Shown here in pieces: positions 54,742 to 63,473 of a stretch of DNA of 64,000 nt. This DNA comes from Paraburkholderia sp. BL23I1N1. Its GTDB lineage: Bacteria; Pseudomonadota; Gammaproteobacteria; Burkholderiales; Burkholderiaceae. The stretch is taken from assembly GCF_003610295.1 (NCBI RefSeq), contig NZ_RAPV01000001.1:6572001-6636000 (forward strand). Reading direction: 5' to 3'. Made by a program: the position numbers and the translations under genes. The notes under the pieces were generated by a model, which saw nothing but the letters and a program-made list of their open reading frames with translations, was not told the DNA's origin and did no database searches. Every line of letters starts with the position of its first letter. Positions within the stretch are counted from its first letter, which is position 1.

Positions 54742-56439
54742 TCAGTCAGTTTCAGTCAGGGAATGGGCGGCGTTCGCGAGAACCACGCCCGCTGCGGCCC
54801 GGCCCGCCTGGCGGCCGGACCAGATACAGTCCGCGAGCGAAAGGCCGCTCACGTAATGATTCGATGCGAGGCCGCAAGCGGCCCGGCCGGCGGCGAACAA
54901 GCCCTCGATCGGCGAGCCCTGCGCCGACAGCACCGCGTTGCTCGTCTCGTCGACGCGCAAGCCGCCCAGCGTGATCGATGGGCACGGGAACACGCGGCTG
55001 TCCGATGAAATATCGATCGCGTAGTAAGGGCCTTGCATGAGCGGCTGCAACATCGCGGCGCTTTTTCCGAACGCACGGTCGATGCCGTTGAGCGCGCCCA
55101 GGTTGTAAGCATTGATGGTCCGCTCGAGCACGGCCGGATCGCAGCCGATGCGTGCCGCCAGATCAGCCGGCGAGCGTGCGCGTTTGCGGCCGGCCAGCAT
55201 CAACAGCATCGCGGGCACGCTCTGGAACGCCCACAGCTTGCCGCGCAAACATTCCGTGAGCGCGAGCTTGACGAGCCGCGCATCGAGAATCAGCCAGACG
55301 TGCCCTTCGCGGGTTTCACACATCGCGTGGCCGAGCGCGGCGCCATAGACTTCCTCGTTGCAAAAGCGCTCGCCGTAGCGATCCACAACGCAGCCTTGCG
55401 CCCATGCATAAGGCGGATTGATGAAGCGCCACGCGGATACACGTTCGAGCCGCTGCGCCATGGCACCGGCAGATAAGCCAAGCCGGATGCCTGAACCGTC
55501 GCAACCGGTGGTGCCAAGACGCCAGTTCGGCAGATAACGTGGCGCGTAGTGCGCCACCATCGACCGGTTGAAGATGAAGCCGCCGGTGCTCAATACCACC
55601 GCGTCGGCCTTGATCGTGATGAGCCGGCCTTCGCTCTGTTCGACCCGATACAGCGCGGCGCGCAACCGGTCGGCCCATGCCGGTATGCCGTTATGCAGGC
55701 GCTCAGCCCAGCGAGCGAGCCGCCGATGGCTGCGCTGCGCACCGCCCGGCGCCACCTGCCAGATTTGAGCGCCGATCACGCGCCCGCTGCGATCGGTGAC
55801 CAATCTGCGTACGCTTGCCTGGCACATCGTGTCGACGAGGGGCTGCGCCTTCACCGCGCGCCGCAGCGTGTCGTACAGCACGCGCCCCGACATGCCGTCG
55901 CCGACCACCCGATGCCCGCGCGGTGCCGGCGCGTGTTCGCGCACGGCGTCGCCCGCCGCCTCGTTGCCCGAGTAATACAGGTAGTAGCGGTTCTGCGGAT
56001 ACGACGTCTTGCGCGGCGGCACCGACGCGGCAAAGCGCACGCCGAGGCGTTCGAGCCAGTGCAACATGTCGGCGCTGCCTGCGCAAAAACGTCTGAGCGT
56101 CGCCGCGGACACCGCGTCGCCCACTTCCTGCTGCAGGTACGCGAACATTGCCTCGGGCGTGTCGCTGTAGCCCGCTTCGATCTGATAGCGTGTGCCACCG
56201 CCTGCGTAGACCACGCCGCCGCTTTTCGCGCTCGCGCCGCCGCCCTCGAATCGCTCGACGATCCGCACTTTCGCGCCGGCCGCCGCGGCTTCCAGCGCGG
56301 CACACGCGCCCGCCGCGCCGAAGCCCGCCACCAGTACGTCGCAGACGTCGTCCCAGCGCACGCAGGCAGGATCGTCGACGACGAGCGGCATGTCGACCGG
56401 CGTGGCCGATCCCTGCTCTGCGGACGTTGGGCTTCGCAT
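54742..56439 (-). CDS. tesI: 3-ketosteroid delta4(5alpha)-dehydrogenase (FAD)
   Basis: 565-residue flavoprotein of the fumarate reductase/KstD superfamily. The FAD motif VLVAGFGAAGACAALEAAAA is near residue 35, AKSGGVVYAGGG follows, and the C-terminal FAD segment reads LTLGGLRVDE and GLFAAGRAACGLASNHYVSG with GLSLADCIWSGRQAG. The SNHYVSGLSLADC form marks the delta4(5alpha) enzymes (Kst4D/TesI) rather than delta1 enzymes. It introduces the C4-C5 double bond in 5alpha-steroids. Start at ATG 56439, no strong ribosome site, 16 bases behind hsaB. Confidence 0.83.
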   Translation of the reverse strand: MRSPTSAEQGSATPVDMPLVVDDPACVRWDDVCDVLVAGFGAAGACAALEAAAAGAKVRIVERFEGGGASAKSGGVVYAGGGTRYQIEAGYSDTPEAMFAYLQQEVGDAVSAATLRRFCAGSADMLHWLERLGVRFAASVPPRKTSYPQNRYYLYYSGNEAAGDAVREHAPAPRGHRVVGDGMSGRVLYDTLRRAVKAQPLVDTMCQASVRRLVTDRSGRVIGAQIWQVAPGGAQRSHRRLARWAERLHNGIPAWADRLRAALYRVEQSEGRLITIKADAVVLSTGGFIFNRSMVAHYAPRYLPNWRLGTTGCDGSGIRLGLSAGAMAQRLERVSAWRFINPPYAWAQGCVVDRYGERFCNEEVYGAALGHAMCETREGHVWLILDARLVKLALTECLRGKLWAFQSVPAMLLMLAGRKRARSPADLAARIGCDPAVLERTINAYNLGALNGIDRAFGKSAAMLQPLMQGPYYAIDISSDSRVFPCPSITLGGLRVDETSNAVLSAQGSPIEGLFAAGRAACGLASNHYVSGLSLADCIWSGRQAGRAAAGVVLANAAHSLTETD

Positions 56440-56455
56440 CACGCCACGTGTCCGG

Positions 56456-56974
56456 TCAGGCCGCTGCGCAGCGCACGGGCGCCGTAGAAGTTGTGTAAAC
56501 ACCGTCCACATACACGAGCGGATCGACCTCGCCACTGATCAGCACCTGCTCGACGCGGCCAATGAAGATCGCATGCGTGCCGTAATCGAAGCGGCCGTCC
56601 TGCGTGCAGATCAGGCTCGCCTGTGCATCGTGCAAATACGGCACGCCATGCTCCGAGCGCTGCCAGTTACCGGTCGTGAAGCGCTCTTCGCCTTTGAGGC
56701 GCCCGCTGCAATCGATCGCAATGTGCTGATGCTGCGCCGAGAGCACGTTCACGCAAAATGCCGCGCCTTGGTCGAGCGGCGGAAAAATCGACGACGTACG
56801 GTTAATGCAGATCAGCAGCGAGGGCGGTTCGGTCGAGAGCGAATCGACCGCGGTGACCGACATCGAATAACGACGTTCGCCGTCGCAGCAACTGATGACA
56901 GCGACCGAGCGCGCGAGGCGGCGCATGGCCAGCAGCATGTCGGCACGCAACGGGTGAGAAGTGAGTTCGGTCAT
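56456..56974 (-). CDS. hsaB: Flavin reductase component of 3-HSA hydroxylase
   Basis: 172 residues of the HpaC/flavin-reductase family. LRADMLLAMRRLARSVAVIS, SMSVTAVDSLSTEPPSLLIC and DGRFDYGTHAIFIGRV are the usual substrate and FMN regions. It reduces free flavin with NADH for HsaA. Its ATG overlaps the kstD stop as ATGA, so it is co-translated with kstD and hsaA. Confidence 0.88.
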   Translation of the reverse strand: MTELTSHPLRADMLLAMRRLARSVAVISCCDGERRYSMSVTAVDSLSTEPPSLLICINRTSSIFPPLDQGAAFCVNVLSAQHQHIAIDCSGRLKGEERFTTGNWQRSEHGVPYLHDAQASLICTQDGRFDYGTHAIFIGRVEQVLISGEVDPLVYVDGVYTTSTAPVRCAAA

Positions 56975-58758
56975 GATGTGACTCCGCGAAGTTCGATGCC
57001 GGCAGCGCGTGCTGGTTCTGAAGGACTGCTGTTGCCGTCGCGATCATCGCCACCGTCGGCGAGATGATTCGCGGCAATGTAACCAAAGGTCATGGCTGGG
57101 CCGAGCGTCGAGCCAGCGCCGGGATAGCTCGCCCCCATCATCGACGCGCTGGTGTTGCCGATCGCATAGAGTCCGGCAATCGGCGTGCCGTCGCCGTGCA
57201 GGACGCGGGCGCGCGAATCGGTGAGCAAACCGCCTTTGGTGCCGATGTCGCCCGCGTCGATACGCACGGCGTAGAACGGTCCAGTCTCGATTGCCGCCAG
57301 ACACGGATTTGGTTGGACGCTGGGGTCGCCGTAGTAGGTGTCGAATGCATTGCCGCCCTTGGCGAATTCTTCGTCGATACCGGTCGCGGCGTAGCGATTC
57401 ATTTTTTCCACGGTGCCGCGCAAGCCCTGCGCGTCGACACCGATTCGCGCGGCCAACGCTTCGAGCGAATCGGCCTTGTAGAGCAACGAACGAAATGCCG
57501 CCGGGATGCGAGCGTCCGGCATCATCGCGCCGGGCATGATCGGCCCGCACGGATACTTCTTGCGAAACTGCGCGTCGAACACCATCCAGGCCGGTACGCA
57601 CGCACCGGTTTTCGCATGGTCGCGATACATTGCCGGCACGAACTCCGAATACGGCGCGGCCTCATTCACGAAGCGCTTGCCGAGCCCGTTGACCACCATG
57701 CAACCCGGCAGATTTCGCTCGACGAACAGCGCACGCTGCTTTTCCTCGTGATCGACGTGAACTGTCGGCGCGCCCCACACGTGTTCCATCAATGCAATTT
57801 GGGCGCCCAATTGCTGGCCGACTGCAATCGCGTCACCCGTATTGTTCGGCGGGGTTGCGCTCCACTGCGCTTGCGTGGGTCGCGGCAGATAGCGTTCGCG
57901 CATCGCCTGATTGCGTTCGAAACCGCCGGCCGCGAGAATCACGCCGCGCTTCGCGAGCACACGCACTGTCTCTCCCCCGCGCTCCACCACGACACCCGTC
58001 ACGCGTCCGTCTGCTTCGAGCAATCCGCTCATCGGCGCGTTGAGCCATAACGGAATGTCGCGATCGAGCAATGCACGGCGCAGGCCACCCGCCAACGCAT
58101 TGCCGAGCGTCAGGCGGCGATCGCGCCGCGAGCGGCTGCGTGCGCGCAGATCAAACCAGTAGCGGCCGAATTGCTTCAGCGCGAGTGCGATATAGCCCGG
58201 TGCTTTCGACAGAAGCACGTGCGCCTCTTTCGACGTCACCGCGACCCGCCCGCCGATCAGTGTCCCGGGTGAAGGCAGGCGCAACCGTGCGAATTCCGCA
58301 CCGAGCGACGCACCGTCCACCGGCAAGGGATCGAGCGCGCGGTAACCCGGCATCGATCCAGGCAGATCCTGAAAGTAGTCCGCGTACTTCGGCAACGCTT
58401 CATAACGCACCGGCGTATTCGCCTCGACATAGCGCAACATCTCCGGCGCGGCGTCAAGATAGGCGTCGATCCGCTCGCTCGCGGTCACGCCTTTCGTGCA
58501 GGCGTCGAGGTAGGTTCGTGCGGCCTCGCGCGTATCCGTGGCGCCCAGTTCGGCGATATGGTGGTTGCACGGAATCCAGATTCCGCCACCCGACACCGCC
58601 GAGGTCCCGCCGTACACATCGCTCTTTTCGAGCACGGCGACGGACAGGCCGCGATCGGCCGCGCGGCAGGCGGCCAGCATGCCGCCCGCGCCGGAGCCGA
58701 CCACCACGACGTCGAACACGTAGTTCTGCGGTTGCTGTTCGCTCATGGCGGCATCCAT
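56971..58758 (-). CDS. kstD: 3-ketosteroid delta1-dehydrogenase
   Basis: 595-residue flavoprotein that introduces the C1-C2 double bond of ring A. FAD motif VVVVGSGAGGMLAACRAAD, then YGGTSAVSGGGIWIPCNHH; the C-terminus carries GPFYAVRIDAGDIGTKGG, holding the catalytic Tyr and Gly of KstD, and YPGAGSTLGPAMTFGYIAA. These match delta1 enzymes closely. Start 58758 is set by a TGATG overlap with the hsaA stop; ATG 58746 is an alternative. Confidence 0.92.
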   Translation of the reverse strand: MDAAMSEQQPQNYVFDVVVVGSGAGGMLAACRAADRGLSVAVLEKSDVYGGTSAVSGGGIWIPCNHHIAELGATDTREAARTYLDACTKGVTASERIDAYLDAAPEMLRYVEANTPVRYEALPKYADYFQDLPGSMPGYRALDPLPVDGASLGAEFARLRLPSPGTLIGGRVAVTSKEAHVLLSKAPGYIALALKQFGRYWFDLRARSRSRRDRRLTLGNALAGGLRRALLDRDIPLWLNAPMSGLLEADGRVTGVVVERGGETVRVLAKRGVILAAGGFERNQAMRERYLPRPTQAQWSATPPNNTGDAIAVGQQLGAQIALMEHVWGAPTVHVDHEEKQRALFVERNLPGCMVVNGLGKRFVNEAAPYSEFVPAMYRDHAKTGACVPAWMVFDAQFRKKYPCGPIMPGAMMPDARIPAAFRSLLYKADSLEALAARIGVDAQGLRGTVEKMNRYAATGIDEEFAKGGNAFDTYYGDPSVQPNPCLAAIETGPFYAVRIDAGDIGTKGGLLTDSRARVLHGDGTPIAGLYAIGNTSASMMGASYPGAGSTLGPAMTFGYIAANHLADGGDDRDGNSSPSEPARAAGIELRGVTS

Positions 58759-59951
58759 CAGACGAAGAAATCGGTGTTCGGGCGTCCGAGCATCACGGCG
58801 CCGAGATTCTGGCCGAAACGATCGAGGTTGTTGGCGTAGTGCGCGCGCGCCGCGTGCAGATCGAGAAAGCACCGCACCAACGGATTGCGGTTGTAAATGC
58901 CGTTGCCGCCCGCGTAGCGCAGCAACGCGTTGGCGGCCTGTGCGCAGCGTTCGGCCACTTGCGCGGATTGATAACGGAAGTGCACGCGCCGTTCGATCGA
59001 TACCGCCGGGCCGCCATGGGCCGCCGCGAGCAGTTCTGCGAAGTTGCGCATCAGCAGCACTTTCATTTCGTCGATCGCGACCGCCGCATTGGCGCAGGCG
59101 GTTTGCGCGCCGGTGTCGTCGGTGGTTTTCGCGCCGCTGTTGGCGCTAATGCGCGTGGCCGCGTAGGACGTGAAGTCATCCAGCGCGCCTTCCAGTGCGC
59201 CGATGCACGCCGTGCACACCGCGCGCACGAAGATCTGCGCAAACGGCAGATGGAACAGCGGCGCATCGTTCACCGCGAGACCTGGGCTCGTGCCCATCAT
59301 GCCGTCGATCGCCTTGTGCGTGCGATAGTCCGGCACGAATACATCGTTCACCACGATGTCGTGGCTGCCGGTCGCGCGCAAGCCCAGCACGTCCCAATCC
59401 TGTTCGATTGTGTAATCGGTTTTCGGCAGCAGGAAGGTACGGTATTCCGGCGGCTCGCCTTCTCTCGCCGGCGGCACCAGCGCGCCGAGAAAGACCCAAT
59501 CGCAGAGTTCGCTACCACTCGAAAATTTCCAGTGCCCGGACAGACGGAAGCCGCCTTCAACCGGCGTCACCCGGCCCACCGGCATATAGGTCGACGCGAT
59601 CAGCGTGCTTTGATCCTTGCCCCACACGTCCTGCTGCGCGCGCTCGTCGAACAGTGCCAGTTGCCAGTTGTGCACGCCGACCACGCCGTACACCCAGGCG
59701 GTCGACATACAGCCGCGCGCCACCGCCATCTGAATCTCGAAGAAGGTTTGCGGATCGAGTTCGTAGCCGCCATAGCGCTTCGGCTGAAGCACCTTGAAGA
59801 AACCGGCCGCCTGAAAATCGGCCACGGTTTCAGCGGGAATCCGCCCGTTCGCCTCGGCTTGCGCGGCGCGCCCGGCGAGGACCGGCGCGAGCGCTTCGGC
59901 GCGGGCGATCAGTTCGGCTGCAAGGGCGTTCGAATCGTTGTCGCGATGCAC
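58758..59951 (-). CDS. hsaA: 3-HSA 4-hydroxylase, oxygenase component
   Basis: 397-residue flavin-dependent monooxygenase of acyl-CoA dehydrogenase fold (HpaA/HsaA group). It hydroxylates 3-HSA to the catechol 3,4-DHSA using reduced flavin from HsaB. Typical blocks: GFFKVLQPKRYGGYELDPQT, GCMSTAWVYGVVGVHNWQLA, HWKFSSGSELCDWVFLGAL and ALLRYAGGNGIYNRNPLVRC. It is first in the operon hsaA-kstD-hsaB-tesI-HSD-kshB-fadD3, and has the operator dyad 77 bp upstream (60028). Confidence 0.92.
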   Translation of the reverse strand: MHRDNDSNALAAELIARAEALAPVLAGRAAQAEANGRIPAETVADFQAAGFFKVLQPKRYGGYELDPQTFFEIQMAVARGCMSTAWVYGVVGVHNWQLALFDERAQQDVWGKDQSTLIASTYMPVGRVTPVEGGFRLSGHWKFSSGSELCDWVFLGALVPPAREGEPPEYRTFLLPKTDYTIEQDWDVLGLRATGSHDIVVNDVFVPDYRTHKAIDGMMGTSPGLAVNDAPLFHLPFAQIFVRAVCTACIGALEGALDDFTSYAATRISANSGAKTTDDTGAQTACANAAVAIDEMKVLLMRNFAELLAAAHGGPAVSIERRVHFRYQSAQVAERCAQAANALLRYAGGNGIYNRNPLVRCFLDLHAARAHYANNLDRFGQNLGAVMLGRPNTDFFV

Positions 59952-60027
59952 GGCTGTCTCCTGTGTCGCGCGAGGGGTGTCGCGCCTATTTTGTTGGGTT
60001 CATCTTCGAGCGCCGGCTGCGGCGTCG

Positions 60028-60046
60028 CATCGTCTGAAGAGACTAG
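60028..60046 (+). promoter_or_regulatory. Steroid-cluster operator candidate, site 5
   Basis: CATCGTCTGAAGAGACTAG matches the consensus apart from A for the first G of GGAC, a perfect GTCT-N4-AGAC dyad. It is identical to site 4 except for the central bases. It lies upstream of the hsaA operon. Confidence 0.7.
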
Positions 60047-60098
60047 CGACGCCCGCCTCGCCCGCTGTTTTGCAACGGCCGCAGCAACCGCATCGACC

Positions 60099-61253
60099 TT
60101 ATGCGGCGGCTTGCGCCTTCTGCTTTTCGTCCTTCAGTCGATTGAAGTACGGAATCACGTGCTCGCCGATATTGCGGATCGTTTCGAGCTGCGCTTCCTG
60201 CGACACCGTGCCCATCTGGCAGAGAAACAGCACTTCATCCACACCGGCTTCCATCAGACGGCCCACATAGCCGATGCAATCGTCGACGGTGCCGTAAGCG
60301 TGATTCGGGTTCATCATCGACAGCGCCGGGTCGCTGAAATCGACCACCACCTCTTCCGACGCGAAGCGCGAGCGGATCACCATTTCGCCGGTATTGCCCT
60401 TCACGAGGTCATCGCCCCAGCTATCCGGGTTCGGACGCTCGCCGCCGGTGTACCAGTAAGCGAGCGATTCCATGAAATAGCGCTGGCCGCGAATGCCGAT
60501 CTTGCGGGCCTGCTGGCCGTCGTTCAGCACCACGGTCGGACACAGGGCCGCGAGATGCTGCGTCGGACGGAAGCCAACCTGATCCTCCGCCTTGCGCGTG
60601 GCCCATGCTTCGCGATACAGCGCGTTTTTCTTCGCGACTTCATCGGGGCCGCCGAAACCGAGCACCAAGGCGCCCAAGCCGCGTTGACCGGCACGCAGCA
60701 AGCCGTCGTTGTTGGTACAGGCCATGTACATCGGCGGATGCGGGTCCTGGAACGGCTTCGGGTGAATCGGTCGTTTAGGAAACTTGATGTATTTGCCGTC
60801 GTGCTCGATCTCGTCCTGCACGAACATTTTCGGCACCAGGTACATCGATTCGTCGATCATCGGTTGCAGCTCGGCGAGGTCGTAGCCGAATGCGCCCGCT
60901 TCCTGCTGGCTGCCGCCTTTGCCGACGCCGAAGTGCACGCGGCCACCCGACAGGATGTCGAGCATGGCCACGCGTTCGGCCACCTTGATCGGATGATTCA
61001 TCGCGGGCGGCAGGCAGATCACGCCGTGGCCGAGGCCAATGCGGGTCGTGCGGCCGGCCAGATAGGCGAGGAAGGTTTCCGGCGCGCTCATATGCGCGTA
61101 GTTCGTCAGCGACGTGTGTTCGACGCACCAGACGGTATCGAAACCCATCTGTTCGGCGAGCAACGCCTGCTCGACGGTCTCCTTGAATACCCGGTGATCG
61201 CCTTCCCGCGAAGCGTCCGTGGTCTGGGCTTCGTAAATCAGAGAAAACTTCAT
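60099..61253 (-). CDS. LLM-class flavin-dependent oxidoreductase
   Basis: 384 residues of the bacterial-luciferase-like family: MGFDTVWCVEHTSLTNYAHM, GVICLPPAMNHPIKVAERVA, DILSGGRVHFGVGKGGSQQE and FPKRPIHPKPFQDPHPPMYM. LLM enzymes are FMN/F420-dependent monooxygenases, some acting as Baeyer-Villiger or desulfurising enzymes. Its place directly upstream of hsaA, and its operator-like sites, imply a role in steroid use, for example attack on a ring or side-chain carbonyl, but no known step of the 9,10-seco pathway needs it. ATG 61253 follows GGAGACGCACGCA. Confidence 0.87.
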   Translation of the reverse strand: MKFSLIYEAQTTDASREGDHRVFKETVEQALLAEQMGFDTVWCVEHTSLTNYAHMSAPETFLAYLAGRTTRIGLGHGVICLPPAMNHPIKVAERVAMLDILSGGRVHFGVGKGGSQQEAGAFGYDLAELQPMIDESMYLVPKMFVQDEIEHDGKYIKFPKRPIHPKPFQDPHPPMYMACTNNDGLLRAGQRGLGALVLGFGGPDEVAKKNALYREAWATRKAEDQVGFRPTQHLAALCPTVVLNDGQQARKIGIRGQRYFMESLAYWYTGGERPNPDSWGDDLVKGNTGEMVIRSRFASEEVVVDFSDPALSMMNPNHAYGTVDDCIGYVGRLMEAGVDEVLFLCQMGTVSQEAQLETIRNIGEHVIPYFNRLKDEKQKAQAAA

Positions 61254-61374
61254 TGCGTGCGTCTCCATGAATTTTGGACTGTGCTGAAACGGGCGGTCCG
61301 CTCCCGACACACCGATTCCTACGATGATCGTGACGGTCCACGGAATGAAGTTTCAGTTCGCGCGTGCGGCCCGG

Positions 61375-61393
61375 CATCGTCTATTTGGATTAA
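61375..61393 (+). promoter_or_regulatory. Steroid-cluster operator candidate, site 6 (weaker)
   Basis: CATCGTCTATTTGGATTAA keeps the CATCGTCT half exactly and GGA-TA of the second half, with T for C and A for the last G. It lies 122 bp upstream of the LLM gene. Confidence 0.5.
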
Positions 61394-61470
61394 CGGTGCG
61401 CGCTTTGGCGTAGAAGCTTTGATCGAAGGGGGTTTTTGCCGCGATTTTCGCCGTGCTTTTCATGCTTCGG

Positions 61471-61489
61471 CTAGTCCGATTGGACCTCG
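61471..61489 (-). promoter_or_regulatory. Steroid-cluster operator candidate, site 7
   Basis: Minus strand CGAGGTCCAATCGGACTAG has a perfect GTCC-N4-GGAC dyad and the TAG flank but not the CATC flank. It lies 72 bp upstream of the VOC gene in the divergent LLM/VOC spacer. Confidence 0.5.
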
Positions 61490-61560
61490 TGCGGCCATCG
61501 TTCGTGACGCTACGATCGAACCGCCATACAACGCGGCTCAACTGATGGGAGTGCAATGCA

Positions 61561-61911
61561 ATGAAGGCTTCGATGATGCTGTACCCCGTCGACACGATCG
61601 ATGCGGCGCTGCCGCTCTTTGTCGACGGGCTGGGATTGGCGGTGAAGTTCCGCGACGGCGAACGCTATTGCGCGCTCGATGGCGGCGCGCTGACCATTGC
61701 GCTGGTGGCGGGAGAAGAACGGATCGTGGAACGCGCGGCATTGGTGTTCCGGGTCGACGAAAACGACGACCTGTATACCGCAATGGCGCGGGTGGTAGCG
61801 GCGGGTGCGTCAGTGCGCGTGCCGGTGCAGCAAGGGCCGCACGAATGGCGCGCGGTGCTGGAGGACAAGAACGGCGCGCTGCTGGTGTTGTCGCAAAAGC
61901 GCGCGGTTTAA
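61561..61911 (+). CDS. VOC-superfamily (glyoxalase-like) protein
   Basis: 116 residues, a single glyoxalase/bleomycin-resistance fold unit: LYPVDTIDAALPLFVDGLGL at the start and VPVQQGPHEWRAVLEDKNGA at the end. The metal His/Glu pattern of classical members is not obvious, so enzymatic activity is uncertain. ATG 61561 follows GGGAGTGCA. It is divergent from the LLM gene, shares its operator region and converges on the TeiR-like gene; involvement in steroid degradation is inferred from this alone. Confidence 0.8.
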   Translation: MKASMMLYPVDTIDAALPLFVDGLGLAVKFRDGERYCALDGGALTIALVAGEERIVERAALVFRVDENDDLYTAMARVVAAGASVRVPVQQGPHEWRAVLEDKNGALLVLSQKRAV

Positions 61912-61994
61912 GGTGTTGGAGGGGGTACCACGCCCGAACCAGGCGCGGTACAAGGCACGTACGGCACTTCGGGCACGCGCCCGTTCAGTTGATT

Positions 61995-63176
61995 TCAGCC
62001 AAGCGGCACCACACTGCCCAGCAGAATACGCACAAGCGTGGCCTGACGCGTCACACCCGTCTTCGAGAAAATCGCCCGCAGATGAGCCCGCGCGGTGTTC
62101 TTGCTGATGCCCAGCTCGTCGGCGGCTTCTTCAAGCGTCAACCCATTGGTCAACAGCAAGGCAAGAGAAGTCTCCGCGGGCGTGAGGTCGAACAGCTTGC
62201 GCACGATCTCCTGCGAGCCCTGCGATTTGCGATCGGGATCGCGCAGAAATAGCACGGTTGCCGGGCGGCGCTTGTTGTCCTCGGACCAATCGGATAGCGG
62301 AATCGTGCGGACCAGCACGCCGAGTTTCGGCTTGTCGCAACCCCGCGTGATCGGCATGGCTTCGACAATCGGTGCGGCGGTGCCGAAGTGTCCCATGAGT
62401 GCATGGCGCACCAGACGTTGCAGATTGCGATTCTCCTGCGTGTCCGTCGCCTCGATGTTGCCGTGCACGACACGCAAGCCGTTGCCCTGCGCGAGAATCT
62501 CGTCGGCCACGCTGTTAGTGCGCATGATCGCACCGCTCTCGTCGAGCGTCACCGTACCCACCAGCATCCGGTCAATCGCACTCGCATAGAGCGTGCGCTC
62601 CGACTCCACGATATCGAGCCGCGAATGCAGTTCGACCGCGCGCCGCAAATGCGGCAGCAGCAACGCACAAAACGCCTTGTCGCGTGCGGAAAAATGCTTC
62701 GCGGCGTGACCGCGGCACACGCGAAACCGGCATTCGACGCCGGACTCCGTACGAAGGTCGGCGCCCATGATGTAGCGAATGTCAGCCGGCTTCAGAAACT
62801 GCTTGTAGAGTTCGCTGGTGAGCCAACCCGTGTCGCCGAATACTTCGTCGACCGTGACCACGCGATCCGCCGGCAACCCGACGAACGGGTCGAGCGAATA
62901 GTAGTAGTTGTTGTATGAGGCTTCGCCCGGCACGCCCGACCCCATTTCTGACGCGTGCACCATCAAGCCGCGCCGGTCACTCGAAGGCGAACGCAGAATC
63001 AGGGTGACATAGCTCGCACCGAGCGAGGTGCGGATCAACTCGAGCGCACCGGCCCACGGCGTGCTTTCCAACGCCCCTTGATAAATGCGCGCGGCCAGTT
63101 CGCTGAATTGCGCGACACTCACTTCGGCCAGTTCACTCATGGCCTGACCCTCTTCTGGGGCCCATTTCGTCTCCAT
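61995..63176 (-). CDS. LuxR-family regulator, TeiR-like (steroid cluster activator candidate)
   Basis: 393 residues from ATG 63176 (GGAG five bases upstream); ATG 63140 is also possible. The first ~310 residues hold two PAS/GAF-like parts, with YYYSLDPFVGLPADRVVTVD and LYKQFLKPADIRYIMGADLR, and the C-terminus is a LuxR helix-turn-helix (LTPAETSLALLLTNGLTLEE, LGISKNTARAHLRAIFSKTG). There is no receiver domain with phospho-Asp. Length and layout agree with TeiR, the ~391-residue steroid-responsive activator of Comamonas testosteroni. It stands at the edge of the cluster with an operator dyad 120 bp upstream (63296), suggesting autoregulation. Confidence 0.82.
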   Translation of the reverse strand: METKWAPEEGQAMSELAEVSVAQFSELAARIYQGALESTPWAGALELIRTSLGASYVTLILRSPSSDRRGLMVHASEMGSGVPGEASYNNYYYSLDPFVGLPADRVVTVDEVFGDTGWLTSELYKQFLKPADIRYIMGADLRTESGVECRFRVCRGHAAKHFSARDKAFCALLLPHLRRAVELHSRLDIVESERTLYASAIDRMLVGTVTLDESGAIMRTNSVADEILAQGNGLRVVHGNIEATDTQENRNLQRLVRHALMGHFGTAAPIVEAMPITRGCDKPKLGVLVRTIPLSDWSEDNKRRPATVLFLRDPDRKSQGSQEIVRKLFDLTPAETSLALLLTNGLTLEEAADELGISKNTARAHLRAIFSKTGVTRQATLVRILLGSVVPLG

Positions 63177-63295
63177 CAACACTCCGTCCTCCATGCGATT
63201 TCGCATCGCGTCGCCAAGCTTAAGGGCCGATCTGTTTGCCGGCATCGGGGGAAGTACTTAGCTGACACAAGTTTCGCTGAGCGTGCGAACGAACT

Positions 63296-63314
63296 CTCGT
63301 CCAATCGGACGATG
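63296..63314 (-). promoter_or_regulatory. Steroid-cluster operator candidate, site 8
   Basis: Minus strand CATCGTCCGATTGGACGAG matches the consensus except GA for TA near the end; GTCC-N4-GGAC is a perfect dyad. It lies between the TeiR-like gene (start 63176, minus) and the esterase (start 63474, plus). Confidence 0.6.
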
Positions 63315-63473
63315 CCCCCATAAAGCCGCCGCGATTCAATGCTTTCAGTGTTGCGGCGTGCGCGCTGAATGGCTCGTTTTTCGGCCTGTTTTGCGGCCCG
63401 ATCCGCGTCGTGCGCGGCCGCATCGCTAATACCCGGTATAGCCGCTTTCATGACTGTTTTCTCAGGAGACCCG

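Noticed and set aside
58071..62252. A 1,393-codon open frame on the plus strand
   Set aside because: It runs antisense through kstD, hsaA and the LLM gene and then into VOC. It is Arg/Ala/His-rich with no domain, and reflects high-GC antisense bias.
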